Below, piece after piece: positions 45,455-54,069 of a stretch of 64,000 nucleotides of DNA; within the stretch, counting starts at the first letter, position 1, and each line of letters starts with the position of its first letter. A model generated the notes under the pieces. The model did no database searches and was not told where the DNA came from. It was given only the letters and a program-made list of their open reading frames with translations. The position numbers and the translations under genes were made by a program. This stretch comes from JBFMFR01 sp040752025 (GTDB taxonomy: Bacteria > Chloroflexota > Anaerolineae > Anaerolineales > UBA4823): contig JBFMFR010000023.1 in the NCBI GenBank assembly GCA_040752025.1, forward strand, positions 35,549 through 99,548, given 5' to 3'.

Positions 45455-46060
45455 ATGCTCGAATCGATTTTCATCGGCTGTGGATTCGCATTCGCAGCCG
45501 CCATACAACCCGGCCCTCTGCAGGCTTTTTTGCTTTCCAGCGTGGCGCAGAGAGGTTGGAAGCGCACGCTGCCGGCCTCCTTGGCCCCTTTGATCAGCGA
45601 TGGGCCGATCATATTGCTCGTTTTGCTGGTGCTTAACCGTATCCCGGAGGCGATGAGCAGGGTGCTGCGGGCCTCGGGCGGAGTCTTTCTCATCTACCTG
45701 GCCTGGGCGAGCTACCGGCAATGGCGCAAACAAAGTGCGGCGGATCTCGAAGCGGAAGGCTCGCCGCCGCGCACACTCTTGCAAGCGGCGCTGATCAATT
45801 TGCTCAATCCCAACCCTTATCTGGGCTGGAGCCTGGTGATGGGGCCGGCTGTCCTGGCCGCGTGGGGGCAAAGCCCTGCGAACGCCGTGATGTTGGTGGC
45901 TGCTTTTTATGCCACGATGGTGATTGTTTCGGGAGGCATCATCCTCTTATTTGGGACAACGCACTTTTTGGGACCAGGCGTCCGGCGGGCGTTGATCCTG
46001 GTTTCGGCTGTAATGCTGGCAGTATTGGGCATTTACCAGCTTGTCGCAAGCTTTTTATGA
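45455..46060 (+). CDS. LysE-family transporter
   Basis: 201 aa with five to six hydrophobic segments. LysE/RhtB elements: FAFAAAIQPGPLQAFLL at the N-terminus, ASGGVFLIYLAWASYRQW and LINLLNPNPYLGWSLVMG. Likely amino-acid or metabolite export. GGAGAAGA lies before the ATG. Divergent from the aminopeptidase gene across 217 bases. Confidence 0.82.
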   Translation: MLESIFIGCGFAFAAAIQPGPLQAFLLSSVAQRGWKRTLPASLAPLISDGPIILLVLLVLNRIPEAMSRVLRASGGVFLIYLAWASYRQWRKQSAADLEAEGSPPRTLLQAALINLLNPNPYLGWSLVMGPAVLAAWGQSPANAVMLVAAFYATMVIVSGGIILLFGTTHFLGPGVRRALILVSAVMLAVLGIYQLVASFL

Positions 46061-46129
46061 GCCAACAGGTTCATCTTTACAGCGCGCCTCTTATCGACTA
46101 AACTTGGTAGCAGAGAACCGGAGGTTATT

Positions 46130-46771
46130 ATGGAGCTGGATTTGGGGCAATGGGTTGCGATTGGGGTGTGTGCGATCCTGCTGTTGGGATATATCCGCGG
46201 TTATATCTACAACCGCCGCATGGCCGAACGGGTTTCTGCGTGGCTGCGGGAGGGTCTGGCCCAATGGGGCGAGGTGGCAGCGGGCGAACGTTTACCGGGG
46301 ATGGCTACCGGTGGAAGTTTGGTTGTGAACCATGCGTCGGCCCCCTTCCGGCGCATCGAAGCCATTTTCATCCTCGAGCCGCGCGAGAATTTGCTTTTCT
46401 GGCTTTTCTACTGCCTGAGCGGGCGGCGGGATGAACTGGTCTTGAGGATATTTTCGCAATCGCCGCCGGAACAGGAGGCGGATGTCGCTCGAAGCGGCGA
46501 TAAAGATTTCGAGCGCCGCGTGGCTGAGGCCGAGAAGAAACCACTCACAACGGCTCCTGGCCCTGGAAAACTGCAAATTGCCTGGCGCGAGAAAAAAGGC
46601 GCACAGGCGATTGAAAATGTCCGGCGCTTCAGCGAAAGTTATCGCCATGCGCTCTTGCGGCTGGCGCTGCGCAGCAAACAGCCGCACCTGTTTGTGCGCA
46701 TCCACCTGGCGGCGGTGCAAAGCAAGCCGGCGCAGGAATTCTTCGCCGAGTTGCAGCGCTTCGCGGACTAG
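46130..46771 (+). CDS. Membrane-anchored hypothetical protein
   Basis: 213 aa. One N-terminal helix (WVAIGVCAILLLGYIRGYI) and a soluble C-part with LFWLFYCLSGRRDELVLRIF, then a helical region ending SKPAQEFFAELQRF. CGGAGG precedes the ATG. It may be cotranscribed with the LysE gene (69-base gap). No family recognised. Confidence 0.6.
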   Translation: MELDLGQWVAIGVCAILLLGYIRGYIYNRRMAERVSAWLREGLAQWGEVAAGERLPGMATGGSLVVNHASAPFRRIEAIFILEPRENLLFWLFYCLSGRRDELVLRIFSQSPPEQEADVARSGDKDFERRVAEAEKKPLTTAPGPGKLQIAWREKKGAQAIENVRRFSESYRHALLRLALRSKQPHLFVRIHLAAVQSKPAQEFFAELQRFAD

Positions 46772-46780
46772 ACGCCATAT

Positions 46781-46833
46781 TAAAAACAAACAAGCATCGT
46801 GATGCAGATCATCACGATGCTTGTTTGTTTTTA
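46781..46833. terminator. Perfect 24-bp bidirectional terminator
   Basis: A 24-bp exact inverted repeat, arms 46781-46804 and 46810-46833, five-base loop CAGAT. The arms start TAAAAACAAACAAG and end CTTGTTTGTTTTTA, giving a T-run in both directions. It separates the converging 46771 (+) and 46851 (-) genes. Confidence 0.95.
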
Positions 46834-46850
46834 ATGAAGCAGAGGCTTTC

Positions 46851-47828
46851 TCAGGCGAACAGCAAGCTGGCAGTGCGCTTGAGCATATCCACGCCGCGCA
46901 CTTCGGTCTCGAAGAGCGGCAGGATGCTGCGCAGCATGCCGTCGAACTCCTTCTCGATGACCTGCATGTACTCGTCCTGCATCTTGACGCGGTTCTTGAC
47001 GAAATCCGGCGTTTCGGCTTTCACACTGCTTCTGTCGATTTGCATGTTGACGATCACACCGCCGACCGGGATGCCGAACTCGTGGAACCAGCCGATGAAG
47101 CGAGTGATAACGGCGATGGGCAGCGCTTCGGGCAGGGTAACGAAGAAGAAGGAAGTCAGCTCGGCGTCGGTGAGCAGCACCTTGGCGCGGCCCATGCGCT
47201 GGCGCAGGTTGAGCAGATATTCCATCAGGGGATCTTTCTCCTGTTTCTTCTTGCTGTAGGAGAGCAGATCCTTGAGCGAGGTGGCCTCCTCACGGCTTTG
47301 CACCATTTTGTTGACCCACATGGAGTACACGCTGGACATGCCCAGCAAGCGCCTGGCGTTGGCGGTGGGGGCTGTATCGAAGACGTACATCTCATAGCGG
47401 TCTTCGAACATCAGGTCGATCATGTTCTCGAACATGGCCGATTCTTCGAAGGCCGGGTTCATGGTGGCCGATTCGACAAACTCGTCGGCTTTGGTTTTGA
47501 TGTCGGCAAACTTGAGAAACCATTCGATCTTTTCGCGGATTTCCTTTTTAGATTTCTCGATGGTCTCTTTGGTGTCGATCTCGTAGGCGTGCAGGTTGGG
47601 GACGCCGTTGACGGGTGTGGGTTTGCCAAATACATCCTGGTCGAGCAGTCCGGAGAGCGAGTGCACCGGGTTGGTGGAGGCCAGCAAGGTGCGCTTGCCC
47701 TGCTGAGCAGCCCAGATGGCGGCGGTGCCGGCCAAAACCGTCTTGCCAACCCCACCTTTGCCGCCAAAGAAGATGTATTTCAGGTGGGACTGTTCGGACA
47801 TGTACTGGCGCATGGATTTCTCGATCAT
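46851..47828 (-). CDS. ArsA/Get3-like ATPase, second of a tandem pair
   Basis: 325 aa. Deviant P-loop FFGGKGGVGKTVLAGTAA with the signature Lys; switch I STNPVHSLSG, in which the usual Asp of STDP is Asn; switch II VFDTAPTANARRLLG intact. No cysteine occurs in the protein, so neither the As(III) site of ArsA nor the CxxC zinc site of Get3 exists. Coupled to the first ATPase gene by an ATGA overlap with GGAGG. Likely works as a heterodimer with it; the cargo is unknown. Confidence 0.85.
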   Translation of the reverse strand: MIEKSMRQYMSEQSHLKYIFFGGKGGVGKTVLAGTAAIWAAQQGKRTLLASTNPVHSLSGLLDQDVFGKPTPVNGVPNLHAYEIDTKETIEKSKKEIREKIEWFLKFADIKTKADEFVESATMNPAFEESAMFENMIDLMFEDRYEMYVFDTAPTANARRLLGMSSVYSMWVNKMVQSREEATSLKDLLSYSKKKQEKDPLMEYLLNLRQRMGRAKVLLTDAELTSFFFVTLPEALPIAVITRFIGWFHEFGIPVGGVIVNMQIDRSSVKAETPDFVKNRVKMQDEYMQVIEKEFDGMLRSILPLFETEVRGVDMLKRTASLLFA

Positions 47829-48805
47829 AACGTACCTCCAAACATCACCTCTGCCATGCGCTCGATCATCGAGAGGCCGGTGATATCGCGTTCGAACTCG
47901 GGGACGCGCGCCATTACCTCGCTGCCGAAAGTCTCATCGATCTTGGCGAGGTATTCCTTTTGCATCTCGAGGCGGTTGCGCAGGTAATCCGGGATCTCCT
48001 GTTTGGCCAGTTCGGGAGGGATGACACGATTGACGATGTAGCCCGAGATGGGCACGTCATATTTTGCAAACAGGCCGGCAGCTTTCTGAGTGTCGATGAT
48101 GATCATTTGTTCAGGGACAACCACAAAGAAGAAAGCCGTCTTTTGTTTGTCGGTCAGAATGCCGGATGAGGTGTTGATGCGCTGCTTGATGAATTGAAGC
48201 TCGCGCAGGATTTGATCTTCCTCGGCTTCTTTATCGCGGCGCATGACGGCGGCAACTTTCTCATATTCCGCCATCTCCTCGCGCAGGGCGGTGATTTTGC
48301 CGATCCACTCGTCGTAGACGGAGGCCATGCTCAGATAGTAGAGGGCATGGCCCAGCGGGACCAGGTCATAGATGTAGTAATCGTATTCGCCCCCTACGAC
48401 GATATCCACCACCGCGTCGAAGATAGCGCTTTCTTCCATGGCTGGTTCGGCAGAGGAAGCCTGGATGTAGTTTTCGATCTCTTCGGGGATTTCTTCCATG
48501 CCGTACATATCGCGGATTTTCTGGCGGATTTCTTCCTGATAGGCGCGAATGTGGCTATCAGCGTCGATTTCCTGGGCAAACAGGTTGGGCATAATCTCGA
48601 CGGCCCCCTTGCCAAAGATGTCGCGCTGGAAGATATCCGACAGGCTGGCTTGCGGATCGACAGAAAACACAAGTACTTTGTAACCCTGCTTCGCCAGCCA
48701 GTAAGCGGCGGCGGCGCTAAACGTGGTTTTACCCAGCCCGCCTTTGCCGCCGAACATGATGTAGCGCCGGTCGGGGTTCTTTTCAAAAACATCGCTTAGA
48801 GACAT
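47825..48805 (-). CDS. ArsA/Get3-like ATPase, first of a tandem pair
   Basis: 326 aa. P-loop MFGGKGGLGKTTFSAAAA, switch I FSVDPQASLSDIFQ with Asp intact, but switch II reads IYDLVPLGHALYYL instead of DTAPTGHTLR, losing Thr residues. No cysteine. The two ATPases thus show opposite defects (switch I in one, switch II in the other), consistent with composite active sites in a heterodimer. It follows the small gene at 48815 by nine bases. Confidence 0.85.
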   Translation of the reverse strand: MSLSDVFEKNPDRRYIMFGGKGGLGKTTFSAAAAYWLAKQGYKVLVFSVDPQASLSDIFQRDIFGKGAVEIMPNLFAQEIDADSHIRAYQEEIRQKIRDMYGMEEIPEEIENYIQASSAEPAMEESAIFDAVVDIVVGGEYDYYIYDLVPLGHALYYLSMASVYDEWIGKITALREEMAEYEKVAAVMRRDKEAEEDQILRELQFIKQRINTSSGILTDKQKTAFFFVVVPEQMIIIDTQKAAGLFAKYDVPISGYIVNRVIPPELAKQEIPDYLRNRLEMQKEYLAKIDETFGSEVMARVPEFERDITGLSMIERMAEVMFGGTL

Positions 48806-48814
48806 GGTGTGCTC

Positions 48815-49081
48815 CTATGCCAGTGCGTCGGTGAGGTCCTTTTCGCGTAACATGCGCCGCTTCCAGGTGCTGATCTGCGGAACAACGTAGGGCAGCAGGC
48901 GCAGGCTGTAATAGGGTGGCAGGATAGGGATACCCAGCAAATCGCCCATGGTGATCAGGATGAACAGGTGCTCCATACTGCCGCGCGTCTTCAGCGCATA
49001 ACGGGCCATGTCATGGCCGGCCATACCATACAGGATGCTCTTAAAGCCATCCATCCAGCTTCTTTTCTCTTCTTCGGTCAT
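48815..49081 (-). CDS. Small hydrophobic protein paired with ArsA-like ATPases (paralog B)
   Basis: 88 aa. Core MEHLFILITMGDLLGIPILP, then YYSLRLLPYVVPQI, then KRRMLREKDLTD. It is clearly paralogous to the upstream small gene. The moderately hydrophobic core with Pro and a basic tail may sit in or on a membrane. Between paralog A and the ATPases in one operon. Function unknown. Confidence 0.7.
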   Translation of the reverse strand: MTEEEKRSWMDGFKSILYGMAGHDMARYALKTRGSMEHLFILITMGDLLGIPILPPYYSLRLLPYVVPQISTWKRRMLREKDLTDALA

Positions 49082-49129
49082 TTAAGCCTCCTTGAGTCAA
49101 GTTGATGTCCGGTTTATAGGTTCAGGTGA

Positions 49130-49411
49130 TCAGGTAATTTCTTGATCACACAAATCAGTAAGATCACGCTCGCGCAGCATACTCCGCCGCCAGCCGGTGA
49201 TGTTTGGAACGATGTAGGGCAACAAGCGCAGCGTGTAGTAAGGCGGCAGGATGGGGACGCCCAGCAGATCGCCAAACACAGTCAGGATGAAGAGATGCTC
49301 CAACTGGGCGCGCTCCTTGCGCAAGTCGCGCACCATTTCGTAAATCGTAGCGCCGTAGATGATGTCGCCCAGCGCCCTGGCGAGATTCTGCATCCTGGTG
49401 ATGAGTTTCAT
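49130..49411 (-). CDS. Small hydrophobic protein paired with ArsA-like ATPases (paralog A)
   Basis: 93 aa from 49411; a longer frame to 49537 overlaps the upstream gene. The core LEHLFILTVFGDLLGVPILP, then YYTLRLLPYIVPNI and RRSMLRERDLTD, matches paralog B almost position by position. The start overlaps the thioredoxin-like stop by ATGA. It may be a client or membrane partner of the ATPases. Confidence 0.7.
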   Translation of the reverse strand: MKLITRMQNLARALGDIIYGATIYEMVRDLRKERAQLEHLFILTVFGDLLGVPILPPYYTLRLLPYIVPNITGWRRSMLRERDLTDLCDQEIT

Positions 49412-49809
49412 TGTTCCACCGCGCCGGATTGCTTGAGCACCTGTTCCAGTTGAGCGATATCCCAGCCACTGATTTTTTGCCCACCTGTGACGATGAAAGT
49501 GGGGTAGCGCCGCACACCGTAACGGATGGACTTCCACAAACCCTGCAACGAGCGTGGGTCAAAAATGCGGATCAGGATGGTATCCGCGTAGCGCGTTGAC
49601 AAGTCGATGATGAGATCTGAGAAACGATTGAATTCTTCCTGCCATTCCGGGGGATATTCTTCCAGGCCGCGGGTGTACGGACCCTGGTCGAGGCCGGCTT
49701 GCGCCATGATCGCCTCGCAGGTGACACAGGTCCCCCAACTTTCAGGTAAAGGCGTGATGACTTCCACTTGAACGGGCAGCATAACGGTGTCTGTGGATGA
49801 GCGATGCAT
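49408..49809 (-). CDS. Thioredoxin-fold-like protein with CxxC
   Basis: 133 aa. Contains WGTCVTCEAIMAQAG in the position of a thioredoxin CxxC and RRYPTFIVTGGQKISGWD resembling the cis-Pro strand of thioredoxins (YPTFIV). The first gene of the ArsA-like operon. The start at 49809 lies inside a hairpin; ATG at 49779 is an alternative. It is the only Cys-containing member of the set apart from one Cys in paralog A, suggesting redox coupling. Confidence 0.6.
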   Translation of the reverse strand: MHRSSTDTVMLPVQVEVITPLPESWGTCVTCEAIMAQAGLDQGPYTRGLEEYPPEWQEEFNRFSDLIIDLSTRYADTILIRIFDPRSLQGLWKSIRYGVRRYPTFIVTGGQKISGWDIAQLEQVLKQSGAVEQ

Positions 49810-49830
49810 CCTGGGGATGCATCGCTCATC
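49796..49830. repeat. 16-bp perfect stem-loop between cstA and the ArsA-like operon
   Basis: GATGAGCGATGCATCC (49796-49811), loop TGG, GGATGCATCGCTCATC (49815-49830). It lies 15 bases past the cstA stop and overlaps the possible start codon at 49809 of the next gene. Terminator or translational regulator. Confidence 0.7.
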
Positions 49831-49844
49831 TCACTATGGAATCT

Positions 49845-51635
49845 CTATTTAGCCTGGCTGGAAGCCGCAGCAGCCTGCGTGCGGAAATTTTGGAAAGCTT
49901 TGTAAGCATCCACAGCCAGGATCAGCGCGGCAATGATCAGGTAAATGGCGATGGCGCCGGCCAGGATGTTGCCGACCAATTTGTCGATCGGCAAATCGGG
50001 CGTGGTGGCGACCTGCTTGAATACGTTGAAAGCGGTGATGCCCAGGGCGGCGATGGTGGTCACGAACATGAACAGGAAGGGGATGCCCGTCCACAAGTAG
50101 TTCTTGCCTTTGGACATCAGCCACAAGGTGACCAGCAGCAAAGCCAGCGCAGCCATCAGTTGGTTGGCGCCGCCGAACAGCACCCAGATGCGCGCCCAGA
50201 AGCCGGTGTAGATCAGCACGGCGGAAAGCACCAGGGCCACAATCGTGCCGAAGGCGGTGTTCTTGAACAGTGGGACCTTGTCGCCCATAAATTCGGCGGA
50301 GGCGACGCGCATGAAGCGCACCACCAGGTACATAATGGTCAGCGCCATCAGGCTCAGGAAGACCGAGCCGTAGGGCAAGCCGAAGGAGACCGGGACGCCG
50401 ATGCGGGACATCATCTCGCTCAGGCCAACGGCAAAGACCCCGGCGTTCTTACCGGCGGCGATCATGCCCACGTAGCCGGCGAAGCCCTGGGTCACCCCTA
50501 CACCTACAACGGCAGCCAGCAGCGAGAGCACAGCCACGAACATTTCCAGGAACATGGCGCCACCGCCGACGTACAGAGCATCTGATTCCTTTTCCAACTG
50601 GCGAGCGGTGCCTGACGATGAGACCAGGCTGTGCCAGCCAGAAACGGCGCCGCAGGCGATGGTCACGAACAAGATCGGCCACAGCGGCCCGAGCGCCAGC
50701 GGTTTGGCTTCGATGCCAGTACAGTCAGCCGATGCGCACAGGTTGCCACTCCAGTTGGTAAAGGCCGGGAAATCGGCCGGGAAAGCCGGGTGCCAGATCA
50801 GCAAGCCGATCGTGCCGCCCAGGATGCCCAGGAAAACGATCCAGAAGGCCACGTAGTTGATCGGCTGAGCCCAGCGCCAGATGGGCAGCACTGCACCAAA
50901 GTAGCAGATGATCAGCACCACCAGGCTCCAGATAAACTGCGATTGCGTGACCGAGCCGAAGATCACCGGGGGCTTTGCGCCACCGCTGATCGCCAGGAAC
51001 AGGTTCTTCACGGGTTCGAGTGTGCCCAGCCAGATGCCCACAAAGGCCAGGACAACGGTGATCAGGCTGGTCATGATGATGTCCATCTTCCATTTGTAAG
51101 TCATCTGGCCTGCCAGCAAACCGACTCCAATGACCAGCAGCACGCCCAACGGGACGGCCGGGTTGGTCATCAGGTCATAGCCGACGATCTTGCCAAATGC
51201 ACCCATAATGAGCAGCAAATAGAAGTAGATGAAGGTGAGCAAGAGAGTCCGGGCGCGGGGTGAAACAAAGCGGTAGCTCAACGCGCCGAAGGACTGGCCT
51301 TCTTCACGCACACCCAGGATGATGCTGGAGTAATCCTGTACCCAGCCGATGAAGAACGTCCCGACGATAATCCACAACAGGGCGGGCAGCCAGCCCCATT
51401 GTACGGCAACGATTGGCCCCGTAATCGGTCCCAGAGCGGCGATCGATTTGAACTGATAGCCGAAGAGAACGTTACGGTTGGCCGGGGTGAAATCAACCCC
51501 ATCCATATACATCTTGGCCGGGGTGGCTTTTTTGTCGTCGGGCTGGATGATGGATTTGTTAATTGTGCGGGCGTAAAAGCCATAACCCAAGGCAATTGCC
51601 GCAAACCCCACAATCAGTGTTAGAACAGCATTCAT
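49845..51635 (-). CDS. cstA: Carbon starvation protein CstA (peptide/pyruvate transporter family)
   Basis: 596 aa with many hydrophobic helices. CstA motifs: YMDGVDFTPANRNVLFGYQF, SIAALGPITGPIVAVQWGWL, CGAVSGWHSLVSSSGTARQL and VAVLSLLAAVVGVG. Family members import peptides or pyruvate on starvation. No lytS/btsSR regulator is nearby. Length is shorter than E. coli CstA (701 aa), as in many other bacteria. Reading leftward, followed by the ArsA-like operon. Confidence 0.93.
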   Translation of the reverse strand: MNAVLTLIVGFAAIALGYGFYARTINKSIIQPDDKKATPAKMYMDGVDFTPANRNVLFGYQFKSIAALGPITGPIVAVQWGWLPALLWIIVGTFFIGWVQDYSSIILGVREEGQSFGALSYRFVSPRARTLLLTFIYFYLLLIMGAFGKIVGYDLMTNPAVPLGVLLVIGVGLLAGQMTYKWKMDIIMTSLITVVLAFVGIWLGTLEPVKNLFLAISGGAKPPVIFGSVTQSQFIWSLVVLIICYFGAVLPIWRWAQPINYVAFWIVFLGILGGTIGLLIWHPAFPADFPAFTNWSGNLCASADCTGIEAKPLALGPLWPILFVTIACGAVSGWHSLVSSSGTARQLEKESDALYVGGGAMFLEMFVAVLSLLAAVVGVGVTQGFAGYVGMIAAGKNAGVFAVGLSEMMSRIGVPVSFGLPYGSVFLSLMALTIMYLVVRFMRVASAEFMGDKVPLFKNTAFGTIVALVLSAVLIYTGFWARIWVLFGGANQLMAALALLLVTLWLMSKGKNYLWTGIPFLFMFVTTIAALGITAFNVFKQVATTPDLPIDKLVGNILAGAIAIYLIIAALILAVDAYKAFQNFRTQAAAASSQAK

Positions 51636-51776
51636 TTTTGCCTCCTCTGGTTAGCACTCTAGAATTTATTCATGGTGGGTTGTTACACCCAATTAATTTT
51701 GCTTGCTACGGTAAAAACTGTGTTTTCTCCACTGCGATGATAATTGCGCCTCCTTTCACTCGTAGGTAAACCTTTA

Positions 51777-51804
51777 TTGACACGCCTGACAAAGCGGGTA
51801 TACT
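51777..51804 (+). promoter_or_regulatory. Promoter of the TPR gene
   Basis: TTGACA at 51777-51782 and TATACT at 51799-51804, 16-bp spacer, 29 bases before the GTG start at 51833 (ribosome site AAGGAG at 51821). Confidence 0.75.
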
Positions 51805-51832
51805 TCTGCAATGTCACCATAAGGAGTCTGGC

Positions 51833-52456
51833 GTGAATCCACCTGTAATCTTGCTGATCGAGGGTTTTGCTTTCATCGTTTTGTTCGGATTGATCTCTTT
51901 GCTGCGGCGAGAGGGGCTTTCGATGCGCTTCGCTATCGAGACAGTGATCCTCACCCTGGCAGCCAGTGGTTTTTGTGCGCTGACGGGTTACTCGTTCCAT
52001 CCGGTGCTTTTCCTGGTGCTGATCTATCTGATCACGATGCGGGTGCGCCTGCTGGTAGATTTGGGCAACATCTTCGCCCAACGAACTCGCTTTGCCCAGG
52101 CGGAAGGGTTGTATCGCCTGGCTTTGCGAGCGTGGCCTGACCCTTCCAGCCGGCTGATCGTGCAGGTCAACCAGAGCACAGCATGTTTACAGCAGAACAA
52201 ACTTGACGAGGCCACCTCCAAACTCACAGAAATCCTGCAACAAGCAGGGCAAGGTTATTTGGGCATAAAATACGAGGCCGCGGCACACTACAACCTGGGA
52301 GTCGCTTACCTGCGCCAGAATATGGATGCCCGGGCTACTGCGGAATTCAATGCGGCGATCGATACTTTCCCTGCATCAGAGTATGCCCGCCGCGCTGAGA
52401 CCGCGCTCGAACGGCAACGCCGTAAGAATACCTCTGCCACCTCCAAAGAAAATTAA
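51833..52456 (+). CDS. Membrane protein with TPR-like C-terminus
   Basis: 207 aa, GTG start with AAGGAG. Two N-terminal hydrophobic segments (VILLIEGFAFIVLFGLISLL and FHPVLFLVLIYLITM), then TPR-like helices: FAQAEGLYRLALRAWPDP, QVNQSTACLQQNKLDEATSK and AHYNLGVAYLRQNMDARATA. Adaptor-type protein, partner unknown. Divergent from cstA. Confidence 0.75.
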   Translation: MNPPVILLIEGFAFIVLFGLISLLRREGLSMRFAIETVILTLAASGFCALTGYSFHPVLFLVLIYLITMRVRLLVDLGNIFAQRTRFAQAEGLYRLALRAWPDPSSRLIVQVNQSTACLQQNKLDEATSKLTEILQQAGQGYLGIKYEAAAHYNLGVAYLRQNMDARATAEFNAAIDTFPASEYARRAETALERQRRKNTSATSKEN

Positions 52457-52474
52457 CCATACTGCTAAAAAATA

Positions 52475-52505
52475 AGCGACATGGAGCAATCCGCTCTATG
52501 TCGCT
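52475..52505 (+). terminator. Terminator after the TPR gene
   Basis: AGCGACATGGAGC (52475-52487), loop AATCC, GCTCTATGTCGCT (52493-52505), one G-T pair. Weak T content after it. 18 bases past the stop. Confidence 0.75.
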
Positions 52506-52760
52506 ATTCATGCATCATCCTGGACAGCAATCCAAACTTACCAATCCGCCATCCGCACTGGAATGAATGCCAAGCAAAATAACAGGTGAACCAGTTCATC
52601 TCTCTGGGTAAGTAGTTTCTACATATTTGGCTATATTATTTAAACACCTTCAATGATGATTCGTCGCGTAATTATTATACTCCAGAAAACGTGCGGGGCA
52701 ATATCTGTTTGTTCAAAATTTCACGAGATTTCACCCCTCCATTTTTGTCAGTGATATGGG
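52506..52760. other. AT-rich spacer without gene
   Basis: About 255 bases between the TPR terminator and the end of panE. AT-rich, with no frame, repeat or promoter that I can defend. Confidence 0.5.
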
Positions 52761-53687
52761 TCAGGCGCGGCGGGCCTTCAACTCAGCAGGCAGAAGCGCA
52801 GCGTAAACGAAATCTGCCACCGGCGTAGGAACCCCTAGGGCGCGCCCCTTGTTAGCGATCACGCCGATCATCGACTCGAGCTCAGAGCGGCGGCCGGACT
52901 CTACATCCAACTGCATCGAAGGGCGGATGTGGGGCGCAGCGTTATCGGTGAAGGCCAGCGACTGCTCAACGACATCGGCGTCGAGGGCGATCCCTTGGGC
53001 CCGAGCTACGGCTTCTACCTCGCCCATCAACCCGGCGATCAGAGCGCGCGTTTCAGGGATCGAGCGATAATCGCCCAGCGGCAGGCGCACCAACGACCCC
53101 ACGCCGCTGGCGGCGGCGATGAAGACAAATTTCGTCCACAGGATTTTCAGGATGTTCTCGGAAATCTCGGCGGTGATGCCGGTCTCCCGCCAGGCCTGGT
53201 GAATAGCTTGCAAGCGCGGAGTAAGACTGCTATCCAATTCGCCCAGCACGACCCGGCGGAACTGCGAAACCTGCTTGATCACCCCTGGCGATTCTACGGC
53301 AGAGGAGATCCAGGTCACGCTGCCAAGCACGTGATCAGACCCGATCACTGCACCGATGCGCTCGGCGGCGTCGATGCCGTTCTGCAAGCTCATCACCGTC
53401 GTCTCCGACCCAACCAGGGGGATGATCTGCCGGGCGGCGGTTTCGGTATCGTAAGTCTTGGTGCAGAAGATGACCAGGTCGACCAGGCCAATTTCGGCAG
53501 GCTCCTGGCTGGCCCGGGCCGGGAAGACGGTGAAATCGCCGTGGACGCTCTTGACTTGCAAGCCCTTCTCTTGGATGGCCTGCAAATGCGCGCCGCGGGC
53601 GATGAAATTCACCTCGTGGCCCTGTTGGGCCAACAGCCCGCCGTAGTAACCGCCCACACCGCCGGTGCCCATAACTGCAATTTTCAT
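52761..53687 (-). CDS. panE: 2-dehydropantoate 2-reductase (PanE/ApbA)
   Basis: 308 aa from 53687 (GGGAGAGAAATCG before the ATG). NADPH-dependent reduction of ketopantoate to pantoate in CoA synthesis. Rossmann start MKIAVMGTGGVGGYYGGLLA and domain features DLVIFCTKTYDTETA, VMSLQNGIDAAERIG, KILWTKFVFIAAASGVG and RPSMQLDVESGRRSELESMI, including the catalytic Lys in WTKF. Alone in its unit, so substrate specificity is not proven by context. Confidence 0.9.
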   Translation of the reverse strand: MKIAVMGTGGVGGYYGGLLAQQGHEVNFIARGAHLQAIQEKGLQVKSVHGDFTVFPARASQEPAEIGLVDLVIFCTKTYDTETAARQIIPLVGSETTVMSLQNGIDAAERIGAVIGSDHVLGSVTWISSAVESPGVIKQVSQFRRVVLGELDSSLTPRLQAIHQAWRETGITAEISENILKILWTKFVFIAAASGVGSLVRLPLGDYRSIPETRALIAGLMGEVEAVARAQGIALDADVVEQSLAFTDNAAPHIRPSMQLDVESGRRSELESMIGVIANKGRALGVPTPVADFVYAALLPAELKARRA

Positions 53688-53770
53688 CGATTTCTCTCCC
53701 AAGAAGAAGCTGTCCTAATTTTACCCCCAATCACTCATTTTAGAACGCGTTTCGAAGGCCAACCAGGCGT

Positions 53771-53822
53771 TGGCTGGGGCGAGGCTCCAGAGTGGTGAAT
53801 GGAAGCCCAACTGCCCCAGCCA
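53771..53822. terminator. GC palindrome (REP-like, copy 2)
   Basis: TGGCTGGGGC (53771-53780) / GCCCCAGCCA (53813-53822), with an inner stem GGCTCCA/TGGAAGCC. It lies about 34 bases past the end of the 53856 gene on the minus strand. Similar in outer arm, size and position relative to a gene end to 42842-42891. Confidence 0.55.
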
Positions 53823-53855
53823 GTATTTCTCGATTTTATGGGCGATGATTTGCCG

Positions 53856-54065
53856 TTATGCTTTACTCTCCAGCTTGCCTTTCAACCCCATCGGCCGCAG
53901 GATCAGGTCCGCCGGGCACCAGTTGGTCAGGGCGCTTTGCAGGGTCATCACCGCCATGAATACCACCAACACAATCCCGGCAGTCAGGTCGACCCAATAA
54001 GCAATGGCTGCGGAGAGCAGGAGCAGAATGCCCCGGAATATGTCCCTGCCGTTTTCCAGATACAT
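53856..54065 (-). CDS. DUF2892 (YgaP-type) membrane protein
   Basis: 69 aa from 54065 (GGAGG before the ATG). Two hydrophobic stretches (GILLLLSAAIAYWVDLTAGI, then VLVVFMAVMTLQSALT) and the family end NWCPADLILRPMGL. Last gene of the ECF sigma operon. YgaP-type domains otherwise accompany rhodanese; here it stands alone. Confidence 0.8.
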   Translation of the reverse strand: MYLENGRDIFRGILLLLSAAIAYWVDLTAGIVLVVFMAVMTLQSALTNWCPADLILRPMGLKGKLESKA

Positions 54066-54069
54066 GGTT

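Noticed and set aside
46851..48805. Arsenite resistance pump (ArsA) interpretation
   Set aside because: No cysteines in either ATPase, and no arsB, arsD or arsR nearby.
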